Notes: a model not told the origin generated them from the letters alone. Positions 48,005 to 61,411 are shown, counted from the first letter of the stretch. The stretch is 64,000 bases of DNA from Allodiplogaster sudhausi (GCA_945643635.1 CALZFC010000040.1:3087001-3151000), one strand, 5' to 3'. Made by a program: numbers and translations.

Positions 48005-51000
48005 ATGCGCGGCGTGGGCGTCCCCGGAGTGGCGCTTCTCGCTGTTGCGTTCATCGCAGTGGCTCGGGCGCAGATTAAAAATGATGACATCCTCGAGGGT
48101 GAGCTCATTCTCAGATCCAATGGTAGTTGGAAGAGGTTCCTTCTTCAGTCTTCAAGACCTGGGACCATTCTTCGGCCGTGAAGTACGTGCACCACTTCGA
48201 CGAGCATGCAGAGCGAGAGACACCGGAGAAGATGGAGAGCGAGCACGTCAGACGGAAGAGGAACACCGACCGAGTGGTGCGTGGGGAGGGCAGAACTCTT
48301 GCACTTCCTGGCTTAGCCCCCTCCTGGGTGTAAAAAAATACAAGACTGAAACACTTTAAAAAAAGATTTAAGGAAATCGCCGAGTCTCTGCCCATCGCGA
48401 AGACATGCGAAATGCCTGGCTACACGGGGCAGTTCTGCGAATTCCGTAAGTACTAATGACATCATCACAATATTCTGGAGTCTTGTCATATGCACTATGC
48501 TTGGAAAGAAAGAAAACATTTTTAAGCTATCTGCCAAGAGACGAATCCCTTCGTCAACCCTCGCCAATTTGAAATCGATGATGTTCGTTTGTATCTTTAT
48601 TTAAAAAGCGACTATAATGAACTTCTTCACGATTGGATGTTCTGCCCGAGAATTAAATGAGCGACTGCTATAGGCAACGTATCCGATTGACGTAGCTCCC
48701 ATGGGCGCCTGCAACCGAATCCACACAACAATCATCGATGACTCACTCAGCTACGTCGAGATCTTCATCCAGGCTGACAAGGATGTCAACCCGAAGGTCG
48801 TTGTCACCGATGCTCAAGGTGAAGTGGAAAAATCGAGAATGGTGGATAAATCCTGCCAGTTAATAAATAAGGATTATATGCAGGCGTTGTCTATCAACCG
48901 GACCGCCTCGCCTACACAAGCCGCTCCGCAGAAGTGATTTTCAAGTAAGCAAATCAGCGCTTACTTTAGCAAATATCAAATGAACTGTAGAAGCGATATA
49001 ACCGACTGTATATTGTAGTAAACTGCCGCCAGGAGTGTACATCACTCGGCCCTCGGCTGATGCTGATAATGCCAACTGTGTCCTTCTCATCAACGTCAGC
49101 ACATTAAACATAATTATAAAAAAAACTAATTCGAATTCCATGTAAGTATCCGCTCTTCGCATGCTTACATATATGTATGTACATGCTTATGTAAGCATAC
49201 TACTTACTGTCTGTACTTGTTTGCATGAAAGTTGCTAACGTCAACATTTCCAGGCCCGTACGAAGGTGACTCTCTCCTCAGAGTTCACACGAGGCGACGA
49301 GCGTGATCGGTGCTTGCTTTCTCTTCTCTCCCTATCATTTATTATCATTGTCTAATTCAGCTACGACTTCGGTACTCCGAATGCGATAGTGCACGAGTTC
49401 AACGCGCTCTCACTCCACGCCAACAACAACCCATCTCCGGCCACGCTCAAGTCGGTGACCATCTTCGCGCCTGGAGGAGTCAGTCATCCTTTTCGGCACT
49501 TGGCATACTGTAGTAGTGAAAGATCACGAAATGACTCTACTTTCCCGTCAGGTTATCCTGCGTCCCCAGCAACTGTCGACTCGTTTCGGCTGCGGCTACG
49601 AGTTCTTCGTGGACTCGTTCTTCTGCTCCGTCACGGGTGCGTACACCCTCGTGGCAGAGGGCGTCGACTTCCAAGGATTCGTCTTCCGACGTGCAGGAAC
49701 ATTCAAGTGTCTCGGTAGGACTTGAACCTCTCTTCATTGAAGAGAAGTGCAGTGCTTGTTGTGTTCAGTTGATCCTTCTCCTCCTACAAGAACTCCCGCC
49801 ATCTCCACACCCAAGCCGACTCCCCCAACACAGTGTAACAACGGTGGCGTGCTTGTTCAGGTTCCTACACTTCATAAAATTTTTTTTATATATTTTTATA
49901 CCCATAATAAACACAAATTAACCTTGTAAATAGTGCTTTCTGCTTCTCCAGTTGAAAGTTGATATGTACATTCATAATTAAGATCCCTGGCCAAGACGCG
50001 TACTGCGCCTGCGCGGATATGTGGTCTGGCCCAACCTGCGACTACGCGTTGTGTGCCAACGGAGGAACGCCCCTGGCGGACGGCCAAGGCTGTCGCTGTC
50101 CCAACGAGTTCACTGGCTTGCACTGCGAGGATGGTGAGACAAGAGATCTTAGACTAGGAAATGCAACCCTTGTTCAGTGACGTGTTCGGAGCAAGCCGGC
50201 CACGGCTTCGATGTCAACCGCCCGACTCTCGTCCTCGTCATTCGAGTTCGCAAGTCCATGGCCGAAGCCATCAAGCAGGTCTCTGCCAATTCAATCATAT
50301 CTGCCCCACTCAAATTGGTTGAAATAGAATATTAAAAAGGACTATGAATAGGTTCGCCTTGCGGTGCTGGACATGCTGGAGGCCCTCCAATTCGACCCGG
50401 AGTATCTCTCACGCTTTGCACTCATCGCTTTCAACAACAATCGTCAGTCAGCCTAACCTACATATATATCTTTGACAATGGCAATATTTGCATGAACCGA
50501 AGTTAAAAAGAGAAGAGGCGAATCAGTGAGAAAAGATACAACAATGTACATACCTTCTTTCCTGATATTAAACAAATTCTTGTAGAGATCATCTTCTCTG
50601 ACGAGTTCAGAGACGTGACCGCCTTGGCAAAACAACTTGAGGTTCACTTCAGCTTTATTTTTTAGCGCATGAAAAGTAGTACGAACACAGATGATAAGAA
50701 TAAGTGTTTGTGCACAGCTCTTTGCCAACTCCACGAGCACGGACGGCAACTGCACCGACGCCGTCTTCAGTGCGACCGCAACGGTGGCGCTTCCCTTTCT
50801 TCCTCTCAGAATGACCGATGACAATTGAAGGCCCTGACCGATCTGCTGATCACGAACAAGTCTCCAGTCTACGTGATTACGGACGCCCTCCCTGGCGACT
50901 ACGACAGCGACCTCGAAGCTCTCTTCCAGCTCGACTCCTACTGGCGTCTTCCAGTTCGTTATTTCTGGTCTAGAGGAAAGGAGAATCAGATGATGAGTAA

Positions 51001-54000
51001 GAATGAATGGTTGCAGCTGAACTTCTTCTACATCCAGCCCGATGCTTCCAGTTCCTGCGCCCCCGACGAGGACTCCCCGCAATTTAGGGTGAGCTGAAGA
51101 AAATTCTAAAAATGTTAATAAAAATTAGAGAAAGACAAATTTGGAATTATCGATCTTTCAGAGGAGCGCAAAAATGTTTTTCATTCTGAAATAGCATTCT
51201 TTTTGCTTGGAGCATTTAATCGTCTGTATAATATGACTTTTCAATGTAGGCACTAGACGACATCTCGGCGAGAAGTTCGGGCTCAGCCGTCTTCATCAGG
51301 GACGTCAAAAATGTTCACGATGTAAGGGGAAGAATGTATAAGAAAAATACATATATTGACTTGTTAAGTAATATTGTACATATGTACTTGCCTCTCTCTC
51401 CCTCTAAGTTGTCTTCATTGTTCCTCGTCAGGTGCTCTACTTCCACCTCCGCTACACTTCCTACCGATCGCAGCTGCTTTTGACTGGAGATCGCCAGTTC
51501 TGCGGATCAGAGAACAATCTCTACAAGACCATTTCTGTTGACCGGACTGTAGACACTCTCGCTGTCATCGCTAAAGGAAGTGCGTAAATTAAGAGGAAGT
51601 GATAGAAAGAAGACAGGGAGGAGGTTTAGGAAAGTGCAAAGAGATAGAAGACATTAAATAAGAGCCTCAAGCAAGGGGACTATGTGATCCTTTCTCTACA
51701 GAGAATCTCTTCATCAAACTGACTGACCCGAATGGGGACGTTGCTCACCCCAATCTCGTCTTCAACCACGAGGACTTCTACATCTGGTTAGTTAGTCACC
51801 GCAAGTGACTGGAAAGACTCTCGAAGTTCTCAGGCACCTCGACAATCCCATGCTCGGTAACTACGACTTCCTGGTCGCGACAAACCCGGCCCAGGCCTTC
51901 TGTTCCTTCCGCGTCTTCCAGGTTTAATGAGTCTATGAGTCTACTCCTCTCTCCTCCTCTCTTTCTAACCCTGATCCACTTCAGTCCTCTCACCTCTCCG
52001 GCTCTCTCTTGCCTCCTGGAGACATCTTCTGGGGCTTCAGTGCGATGCTCGACCAAGACAGCAATTTTGTGCAGCCCCTATCGGGTGAGAAGATCTCACT
52101 TAGAATATGATCTTTATCATGGAATACGAGTAGCATGCGAACAAGAGAATATAAAATATCACCTTAGGTGTGGAGGCCGCGCCAGTCTTCCACCTCAACG
52201 ACTACCGCGTTTTCCGTCCCGACCGAGCTTTCACCTCCCTCAACATCTACACTTTCCGTGGCGATCGCGAAATTGAGGTATCGATCGGATTGTGTAATTC
52301 TGTTCTGCATGCTTGTTGGTAGATCACCTTTAAGACATGTGAAGAAGTATTTGATAAAAGACAAGAAAGATCTGTTGAGTAAGCAGATTTATGCTTGAGT
52401 TGTACGCGGCTAACGGCATCTACCGCGACGGCTGCTCCTACAAATTCTACTTCCCAACTTTTACCTGCAACCGCGAACGAGAAGTTCTCCATTTCAATGT
52501 GAGTACTGTAACATTCGGTGTAATGACGCCTTCATGAATCATCTACAATGGAAAGATTGATTTCTTTTTAGTTCTTTGCTCGTGATGAGATCGGTTATTA
52601 CATCCAACGAGCAGGCTCCATGTACTGCTACCGCTGTCAGTTCTCACTCAGTATGAACAGGGCTACTTGTCTTTCTTCTAGTCCATCCGACTCCGGAGCC
52701 TCCGGGCGACTGCCAGAACGGCGGAATTCTCGGCCCGAACAACACTTGCATCTGCATGCCATTCTTCACTGGCGCTCACTGCGAGCAGATCGAATGTCTG
52801 AATGGAGGGAAGCCTGGAAGAGAACGCTGCTCTTGTCCCCCTGGATTCGCTGGGCGCTTCTGCGAATACGGTACATTCTATCTTTTTTGAAGTCAACTTT
52901 TGATGAGTCTTAAAATGTTAATAAAAATTAGAGAAAGACAAATTTGGAATTATCGATCTTTTTCTCTCTGCAGCGACGTGCCTCGAGCCAGCGCCTCGTC
53001 CGCAGTTCGGACTCGGCGTCAACTTCATGATCGTAGTGGAGATGACGAAGGCCGGATACGCCACGGTCAGTCCCGCTCTTGGCTAGAAGTGCAAGGAATA
53101 GAACGGCCTCTTCCCAGCTGCAATCCCTGAACAAAGTGCTGCCGGATGTACTCCGCGACGTGCACAGCCAGCACGCCGACTGGATCAGACGGGTCGTTCT
53201 CGTTGGATTCAACTCCACTTGTACGCATTTACCGTCACTATCAGAACGCTTTCCTAATCGAACACATGCGAAGAGAACTTACAAACTGAAGCTCCTTAAG
53301 ATGGCGGAGTCCTCGTGGATGCCCGTGCAGGAGAGTATGACGCCGTGCTTAAGAAGGTCTCCGACTTGGCAGCTGCTCCCTCTACCGACACAAGTAGTCT
53401 TTACATCGTTCTTGGATTGTATTGTCTCTCCTCTCTCTTTCTTGCTCTCTCTCGCTCTCTTTTACTCATCGTCTCGCTCTCTCTCTCTCTAACCTCTCTC
53501 GCTCATGTTCCCTCTTTTCTCTCTCGCTCTCCCAACCCGTTTTACAGAATGCGTGGTGAAGACATGGACAGCACTTCGCGAGGCTCTGTTGTTGCGTGAG
53601 GGAGTTCCACGTGGAAGCATCATCAACGTTTTCCAAGTATCCCCACTTTTATACCTATTCTTCTTTCTATTCATATTATAATGGTTAAAAGGAAAAAGAA
53701 ACAAACATATGTAGGAAACAAACAATCTTTATGGAATTGTTTTAAGTCAAGTATCCCCGACAACGTCTGGAGTCTGATCTACGCCATTCAAGTCGCTGAA
53801 GAACTCCGCCAGTCACAAGCACTCCTCAACGTCTTCCAGGCAGGATCATATCTGCCACTTTGTAAACATTACATTATCAATAATGTAATTACAGACGTAT
53901 ATACCGGAAGGCACTGGTTACTATTGCAACGCCAACGAAACCGACTTCAAACTTCTCATCACGGCTGCCAAGAGATCCAATGGCCACTTCTACACCTTCC

Positions 54001-57000
54001 ACGCTAAACAGGCATGCTCTTCTGCTGTCTCTCTCCTTTCTCTTTCTATCTCATCCGCTTTATCAGGTGGAACAAGTGGTTCGTCTGCTGCCAACCTTCT
54101 ATTCGTCCGGAGTTATCTACCAAAGATACTTCGACGACTGCACGAAGTCACAGAACGTCTACTTCCCAATCGATGCGCACACCCAGACAATCCAGGTCAG
54201 AGGGAAAGAGAGAAATAGAGTGCGATAGAGAGAGAATGTTAACGTATGAAGACAGAAATATGAAATATGAAGTTGAGAGATACCGAAGATTTAATACCGA
54301 AGAATAATTCTTAATGTTAATGTTCAAAATTGAAGGTAATCGCGCAAGGAACCGACAGCTCCATCGCAGTTTACAAGGCAGATGGTTAGTGAATTTTAAT
54401 TTCATCTTTCCATTTCACGCGACATAAAATTATTTCTTTAAATTATAAATATACTTGATTGAAGGCCGCCCTCTCAGCGATACTCCGATCGAGATCGTGG
54501 ACGACCAGCAGACCGGATGGCACATCGTCGAGTATAGAAACCGTGAGTCGTGCTCTCCTTTCCAGAGAAGGGTCGAACTGGAATTGCAGCCTGCGACCAA
54601 GAGTGGCAGCCACTCTCTCAGTACTGCATTCGCTTCGATGGGCTGCCGAAGACACGAGACAACGCAGCTCAGGTCTGCGCCTATCAGGGCGCCGATATCA
54701 TCGACGACCTCTCCATTTCCAAGCACCAGTATTTGAAAAGTCGGTTGAAGGGGCATGGCAATACCTTTTTTCAATTGGTCAATGAAATTAGAACACTTTA
54801 AGCAGTTAGTAAAATGAATGTCTTTTCCTTTTACAGCAACCTTGAATGGAATTCAAGCATGGCTCGGCCTTCGCTTCATCGACAACGTCTGGGTCTTCCA
54901 ATACGGAAATGGAAAGACCGGGCCAGTTGGGACAGACACTTTCTGGAAGGACGGAAAGGTGCCAACTGATCCAAACACGCCCTGCGCTTTCATCAACTCC
55001 GATGGATCCTGGTGACGTCATTCATTATCAGAGTATTCTGCCATTATTGATTCGCATGAACAATGAAAGTGATTAGCGAGATTGCAGGGAAGCAACGAAA
55101 TGCGATGTCTCGAAAGTGGTGGTCTGCCAGAAACTGGCTTACGATCTTGATCACACGCCTGGCCGAATCGGAGACGGTTTCTAGTTTCTCCATCAACGAA
55201 CTTTTATACAATATGCTTTAGAATCATGCAATATCCATTTAGCTCTTAGTTGCATCATTGAAGCAATAGAGAGCCATCCATTGTGAGAATCGATATTGTG
55301 AATAGATGACATTGCGCCGGGCAAGTACTACGCGACTGTGACTACGAAGCCAACGAACGGTTCTGGCTATTGCTTCGTCGAGGTCAGCCATCTTAGAATG
55401 CTCTCTTAAAGTGTTGCATTCAGTTGATATGGTTTGTACCCTGATGAAGAATGAGTGGTTTGCTTGAAGGTCCGCGCGCAGTCGGCCGTGCGAGTGGAAT
55501 CGGCATTCAACGAGAATGTCCACGGAGACTTGCCAGAGCCCACTGCCAACGTCGACTCAAGTACTTTATCTGTTTCGTTTGAAACTCTCTACATATTCTC
55601 TCTCAGGGACCAACTATGTGATCGCGTCTGTTGCAATCGAAGGTGACCATGACACGTCCTACCTGAGTCACGCTCTCTTCTACTCCTTCGGCCAGACTTC
55701 TGCCCATCTCATCGAGGTGGTCCATCCACTGAATGTCCTCAGCTATCCCTTCTGATCGCAGGCTGCGGTATACGTGCCTCGTGTGAACTGCAACTACGAA
55801 TGGGTATCGCAGCCTGTCTCGTGCGAGGAGACTGCTAACGAGGACTTCTCTATTCTCGTCGGTCTCCCCTCCATTCGCTTAATTGCCCACATCTGAATTC
55901 TTTGCAGCACGTCGGAGTGGATGACACGGGCAACACCTTCCAGCGAGTCTCCACTGGCATCTGCGACAAGCACGGTGCGTCTGAAGAGACTTCTTCCTAC
56001 CTGAAGTTGTTACTTCAGTGGTTCTGTGCCTGAATGGCGGGCAGTCCTTCGAGGGGAAGTGCGTGTGCAGCGAGTACTGGACTGGCCCGACTTGTCGCAT
56101 TCCCATCTGCCAGAATGGAGGCCAGTTGAGCAACGACGAGCACTCTTGCATCTGCCCGAATGGATACGGTGGAAAGGCTTGCGAGTTCGGTCAGTTCACT
56201 CACTCTCGTGGCAAAGATTCTTCTTCTCAGCCCCGAATGCAAGTTCGAACAAAAGGCTACCATTTGCAGTAATGTGCACGTCCAAATCTGATCACGTCTT
56301 CTCCAATGACAACAAGACACTCGCCTTTGTCATCGAGAAGACCACCGCCAACAAAGACGCCATCTCTAAAGTACGTTCATTTTGCAATAAGTCAATTTAT
56401 ATGCAGTAAGTATAAGCATTTAGTGTTTCACTTTTTACTTGTTTCACTAACTATTAGTCTTATTATCTGGAAATTTGTGTTGTAGCTCGCTGCAAATCTG
56501 GAAAGCATCGTGGGAAACGTTGCTCAAACTTACCCCCACTGGTTGATCAACTTCGAGCTGGTTTCCTTCACAAGTCAGTGTTTTTGCTACTTTAACCTGC
56601 CCTTTATTAAGATTAAATGTACAAAATGAGCAAACAGAATCTATGGAAGAAAAGGTAATGTTCAGCGAAGGGAGTGGATGATCAGACGCAGTTATTCACT
56701 GTTGTCAAGGATGCAGCTGATGCTCTGAAGAAGATGTCAGACGAGGCAACGGATCCGGGCGCCTGCCAGATGCCCATCTACGAGTAAGTTCATTGCTTCT
56801 CATTCACTTGTCTTGACATACTCTTGCAGAGCTCTCGGTCACCTACTGAAGAACGATGTCTTGGATGGCTCCGAGGTGTTTGTGGTGACCCAAGCAGTGC
56901 CAAGTGATGAGGCACTCGCCTTCGAGGCATACACTCTCTTCGGCATCCACAATCCCAAGGTCAGCTCTTCCTCTTCTTCCATCGTGAGATAGCGATTCTC

Positions 57001-59199
57001 TCTTGAGGTGTCCGTGCTGCACGCTCCGGCAGATGACAAGCACTGCGCCGGCACGATCGACACGGACATCTACGAGCACATCGCCCGCTTCGCTCTCTCC
57101 ACCGGCGGTACCTTCTTCCGCTCCTCGCCCACCACCATCGATCACGTGGGTTTTCCCCTCTTTTGGCTGAAGCATCCCGAATCTTCAGGATCTCTTGGTC
57201 CTCCTCCCTACGATGCGATCCTCTTCTGTGCTCGACATCCTTCCGGATATCAGCTGTAACCACGTCATCTACGCCCAAGTAAAATCATCCCGTTTCTTAT
57301 ATCTCTTTTTCAATTTAACGAAACGCGTTAAACTAACCAATGCTAATTTAAACAATGCCCGTAAAATATAACGGCGAACGTTACCATCGGTGATGTGGTT
57401 TAGGTGGATACGGGTGCCACCCTTGTCTTCATTTCTGTTGCCGGTGACACATCCACGCTAACCGTGGATGTCCAGGTTACTATATTTCTACAGAATTTTG
57501 CCTAGCCTTTTGTCATTTTGGCCATGTGCCAATTGACCAACATCTTACTTCGACTGAGTGTGAATAAATTGTAGGGCTCCGACCTGACTGACCAGAAGCC
57601 ACACACAATGGTCAACACAACGGCGAAGCAGGCTCTCTTCGGCTACATTCCCAGCGCACCGGGAACGCATAAGATTACGGTTCGTCCTTGTGCTGGGTGA
57701 TCCTGTTGCCCCCCCCCCCCTAACAGTACAGTTGGAAGATGCATTTCTTAATCATTTCAGATTGCGACGAAGGGAACAGGTAAGTGTGTCACTAGCGTTA
57801 CCTCTGTGGGCGGCGTCCAAGTCTTCGTCGGATTTACGCAGGTTGGTTACTAAAACCAATATCTTTGACCTTTGAAGTAAACGAGAACAATACCGTAAAA
57901 TATTGTTCTCGTTTACTTCAAAGATCGAAGATATTGGTTTTCATGATTAATACATGTTTATCATTCCGGTCTTACAGAATAGCGCAAACATTGACAATGC
58001 GAAGCCGTACGCAATTGCCGGGGCGCTGAACTACCCCGTCTATCACTACGTGGATGCGAACAAGACACGCTCGGCTGTCGGAGGCCTGTACTATACCCAG
58101 GCTTGGGTCACAAGCGGAGGAGTAAGTGCCTTTCTAACTTCTCCTCCATAGTGTACTGATGATGAGTTGTTGCAGAAGAGTCCGATGTCGCAGCCGGATT
58201 ACGCGTCCGAGCTGGAGAGACGCGGGAATTGCACATACGAGTACGTCTCGCGGCCCTTCGGCTGCGATCTCGACGATGTGATCTACGCTGCCGTCAGCGG
58301 CTCTGACTCCAACGTCCAGACATTCGCACGGTTCCTTGCTATTCCATACGCTGTGCCTTACAAGAGTATCAATTGATACTAGTTCCAGTAATGGCATAAA
58401 AAGTAAAACTCAACTTCAGAATGGTGTACACATTCTGCCTGACGAATGACGGTAACTGGACAACTCCTCTGCCTCCGGTGACTCAGCCACCCAGAACTCC
58501 TCCTACCGGATCCAGTCAGCAATTCCTTGGACTTGCACTATTCTAGGAGACAATAGGAGATATGTAATCATTTGAAAGGAGAGAAATAAGCTGAAGAGTG
58601 TTTGTTCACTGTCCCGTTCTCTATTCCCCTTACCATATTTTATTTCTACTGCCGCCACTCTATTATCCGCTAAATGTTGGTAAACGCTTTTGTCAACTGG
58701 CTTTCTTCCGTTGTTATACAAAGCATGACGGGCTGAAACTGCAAGCGCTAAGACAAAGAAGAATTTTTTTAATATCTGTGAGAAAGTTCTGAAATGAATG
58801 AATGATGTGCTTGAGAATGATTGATCTGTCCTGAGTGCGCTCCCGTTTCCTCTGTTCTCCAAGCGTGCTTGCTTCTTCTCGTTCTCACTCCTCCCCTTCT
58901 CAGGCCAGTCTCCGCCAGGGCCACAGGACACTACTCGGGCATGGCCCACTGCTTCTTCGGCCTCTACTGGCTCGCTACCCACCGGGTCGACTCTTCCTCA
59001 GTCCTCCACAACTGGCCAAACCCAACCGACCATCACTGACAACACCACTCCACATCTCACAAACTCTCCGACAATGTCTACTCCATCCACCCCTACAACC
59101 CCTCACAACGTTCTGAAGCCTACGACTGAGGGAGCAGTGTCTTCTTCCTTTTCCCTTCTCCTCCTCGCCTTCTCGCTTACAGTCGCTTATCTGCTCTAA
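48005..59199 (+). CDS. IRG-7-like giant extracellular protein: EGF, VWA-like and C-type lectin modules
   Basis: About 45 exons from ATG 48005 (signal peptide MRGVGVPGVALLAVAFIAVARA) to TAA 59197-59199. A core module repeats three times: EGF finger(s), VWA-like domain, beta-rich domain. EGFs include CEMPGYTGQFCEF (48400), GQGCRCPNEFTGLHCED (50090), NTCICMPFFTGAHCEQ (52735) and CICPNGYGGKACEF (56150). VWA-like domains lie at about 50178-51090, 52975-54010 and 56290-57170. A C-type lectin domain sits after the second module (about 54590-55140: SQYCIRFDGLPKTRDNAAQV, GDGSW-like NSDGSW, VVVCQK). The end is a Ser/Thr/Pro-rich stalk (58903-59130) and hydrophobic tail (FSLLLLAFSLTVAYLL), suggesting GPI or membrane anchoring. 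The order matches C. elegans IRG-7 and relatives, some of which act in intestinal pathogen response. The last intron joins 58514 to 58903 in phase (A+GC). Confidence 0.78.
51109..51158 (+). repeat. 50-bp intronic direct repeat, copy 1
   Basis: Identical over 50 bases to 52912-52961. It lies in an intron of the IRG-7-like gene just after the donor at about 51090. Confidence 0.93.
52912..52961 (+). repeat. 50-bp intronic direct repeat, copy 2
   Basis: Identical to 51109-51158 and followed directly by the polypyrimidine tract and CAG acceptor for the exon encoding CLEPAPRPQFGLG. Confidence 0.93.
57852..57941. repeat. Intronic 41-bp inverted repeat (hairpin)
   Basis: The arms 57852-57892 and 57901-57941 are complementary over 41 bases with two mismatches, separated by the 8-base loop CCGTAAAA. 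The hairpin occupies most of an intron in the IRG-7-like gene, between the exons ending GGVQVFVGFTQ and starting NSANIDNAKPY. Confidence 0.95.
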
Positions 59200-59444
59200 T
59201 AGTTAACCTAAAAAGTAACCTCCATTTAAGTTTGCCACCCAATCAGGTGCCTCCCCCTCCCCTGTTCTAGTCGTTACTTCGCCGTTTTGTGCGTTGTGTT
59301 ACTTACTGTCTGCTGCATAAAGCGCTTCTTGTCAAATGTCTGTTCTCATAGTGCTCACAGATTAAGAAGAGAATTTAGTTTAATAGTAGCATTTATATGC
59401 AGAAATAGTCTACACTCCGGTTGGAATGTTAATTGCAAAGCATA

Positions 59445-59492
59445 GACAAATAAAATATAGCTGTCAAAGACAAATAAAATATAGCTGTCAAA
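59445..59492 (+). promoter_or_regulatory. Duplicated poly(A) signal
   Basis: A 24-base unit (GACAAATAAAATATAGCTGT and on) occurs twice in tandem, giving AATAAA at 59449-59454 and 59473-59478. They lie 250-280 bases after the IRG-7-like stop at 59199. Confidence 0.7.
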
Positions 59493-59521
59493 AATCCACG
59501 GATAAATTCAACAATATTTAG

Positions 59522-60706
59522 CCCTGAAGCCTTCTGGCCCCGAAGATATTCCCTTTGACATCTATTTCTTGGTTGACGTCAGCGAGGATGATGACAATCA
59601 ATTCTACGAGACAATTGTACGCGCACACTAACCTTTCTAAGCTATTGCTATCTTCTACTTCAAGGAAATTGACTTTGCTTATCCATGATTTAGGCGAAAC
59701 CGTTCATGCATCGTCTTATGTCCATCTATACAATTTCGCCTTCTCATTCCCACGTAGGAATCATTACTCTGCCAGGAGAGGCCGGCATGACTATGGTTTC
59801 TTACAATTCATAGTAATATTAATCCATATTATTCGATAAGATATTCCACGACAAAAAGATTAGAGAAAGAAAGAGAGCCGTGAACAGGTGTCAACATTCC
59901 TTGGCGGCGTCTCTGGCTTGGACGCGTTCGACCGAGCAATTGAGCAGGGAGAGGAACTCGCTGATCCGGGCAACCAGGAATACATTGTCAAGTATGACCA
60001 GTTTTATTTTTATTCCATTCTTGACCATGACAGAGACACGATGCATGAAATAATAGTATAAATCTGAGATGCTTGATATATCAAGGGCGCTGACTCGAGC
60101 GAACGACCAGAAGACGTGCCGCAAGTCATCGAATGGATACCGAAATGACATCCACAACCATCTCATCGTCATCCTCACTGAAAGCACCGAGTAGGCTCTT
60201 CTCTCTTCCTTCTTCCTTCAGAGAGTTGAAGAGGGGGAGCGGAGAGAGGGAAATCGAGGACTTTATCCGGTTTAAGATTGTCTTCATTATAGCTTCGAAT
60301 CAATGGAGAATGCGGCACAGGCCGCGCTTGCAATTCGCAAGGAGAACTCGTATGGTCTCATTACTATCGGATACGGCAGCAAAGTTGAACCAACAAAGCT
60401 GGAGGTTGTTTTTGAGAGTGGAAGAGGGAAAGGAAAGAGATTGTGGTCGAGGACTTTCTCTTCCTCTGCTAATACAGATGACTTCTGTCTTCACAGGAAC
60501 TCTCCACTCACTCCTGCTCATATACTGCGAAGGACCAGGCCACGCTCAATGATGACATCGTCCAGAAGGTCCAAGCCCAGATCTGGCGGGCCTTGTAAGT
60601 CACATTTTTACTTCAATATCATATTAAAATAATTTCAAAGTTATTTTCATTCAAAGAAATGTCTTACAGCGAATATCCCGAGAACGCGTATTGCCCGGAG
60701 AAGTGA
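59522..60706 (+). CDS. VWA-domain exons: alternative 3' end of the IRG-7-like gene or a separate gene
   Basis: Plus-strand exons, roughly 59522-59616, 59891-59991, 60086-60190, 60298-60405, 60497-60597 and 60671-60706, read IPFDIYFLVDVSEDDDNQFY, STFLGGVSGLDAFDRAIEQG, ALTRANDQKTC, HNHLIVILTEST, AIRKENSYGLITIGYG and YPENAYCPEK-stop. This is one VWA domain with a MIDAS-like DVSED start, unlike the degenerate ones upstream. No start codon or signal peptide was found just before it. The acceptor at 59522 is in the right phase to join the donor at 58514 (A+CC), so splicing past the stalk/tail exon would extend the IRG-7-like protein. It could equally be a separate gene with an unseen first exon, or a fragment. 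Confidence 0.6.
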
Positions 60707-61411
60707 GAAGGAGGCTGCCAGTCACTTTTAAATAATAGCTCCAAGTTAATGAAAGGATAAAATATTATTCTTTCAGTTAATCTGATTTCAAACATCCAGA
60801 AAAGGAAAAGAAGACTCCGTAGTTTTTTATTCAACTCTCCTTTTCTTAAATAAAAAAGTGTCTTCCGTCTCACTATTCTTTCTCTCTCTCTCCTTTTTTT
60901 ATCTCGTTTTGTCTCGCTAATTCTCACTTTCGCTCTCTCTGTCTTTCCCTGATCTCTCTGTCTCTCTCGCTCTCTCTTCCTTGTCAAACGTTATCACTGA
61001 CTTCTGGTTCTTCTGGTTTAATTCTCAAATGAAAGCAACAGCAAAAAATATCTGAGCACTGGGATGCGAATCTCGAACTACCACATGACATTTCAGAAAT
61101 TATCTCAAGCAAAATAGAAAAGAAATTAAAGATGCAGCATTATCATAAAATTTCAGAACTCTTGAAAAGTGGACATGTGAAGGGGGAAGTAAAACTATGC
61201 AACTCTCTGCACATATATGTACATACATACATACATGCATGCATACGTAGATATAGGCAAGATTCCCGTATCTTCAATTTGAGTGAGAACATCGGACAAG
61301 GATTGACAAGCTGGTTTGGAGATCTTTCTTGACTTAAAATTATAAAAAATTGTGAAAAGCTATCACGTCGGTTTACTTTTGTGTAGCATTGGCATCTTTT
61401 TTCTTAAACCC
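60707..61411. other. Convergent intergenic region
   Basis: It separates the plus-strand VWA exons from the minus-strand channel gene. It contains a CT tract (about 60880-60985) and a short CATA repeat (about 61215-61245). No coding signal. Confidence 0.6.
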
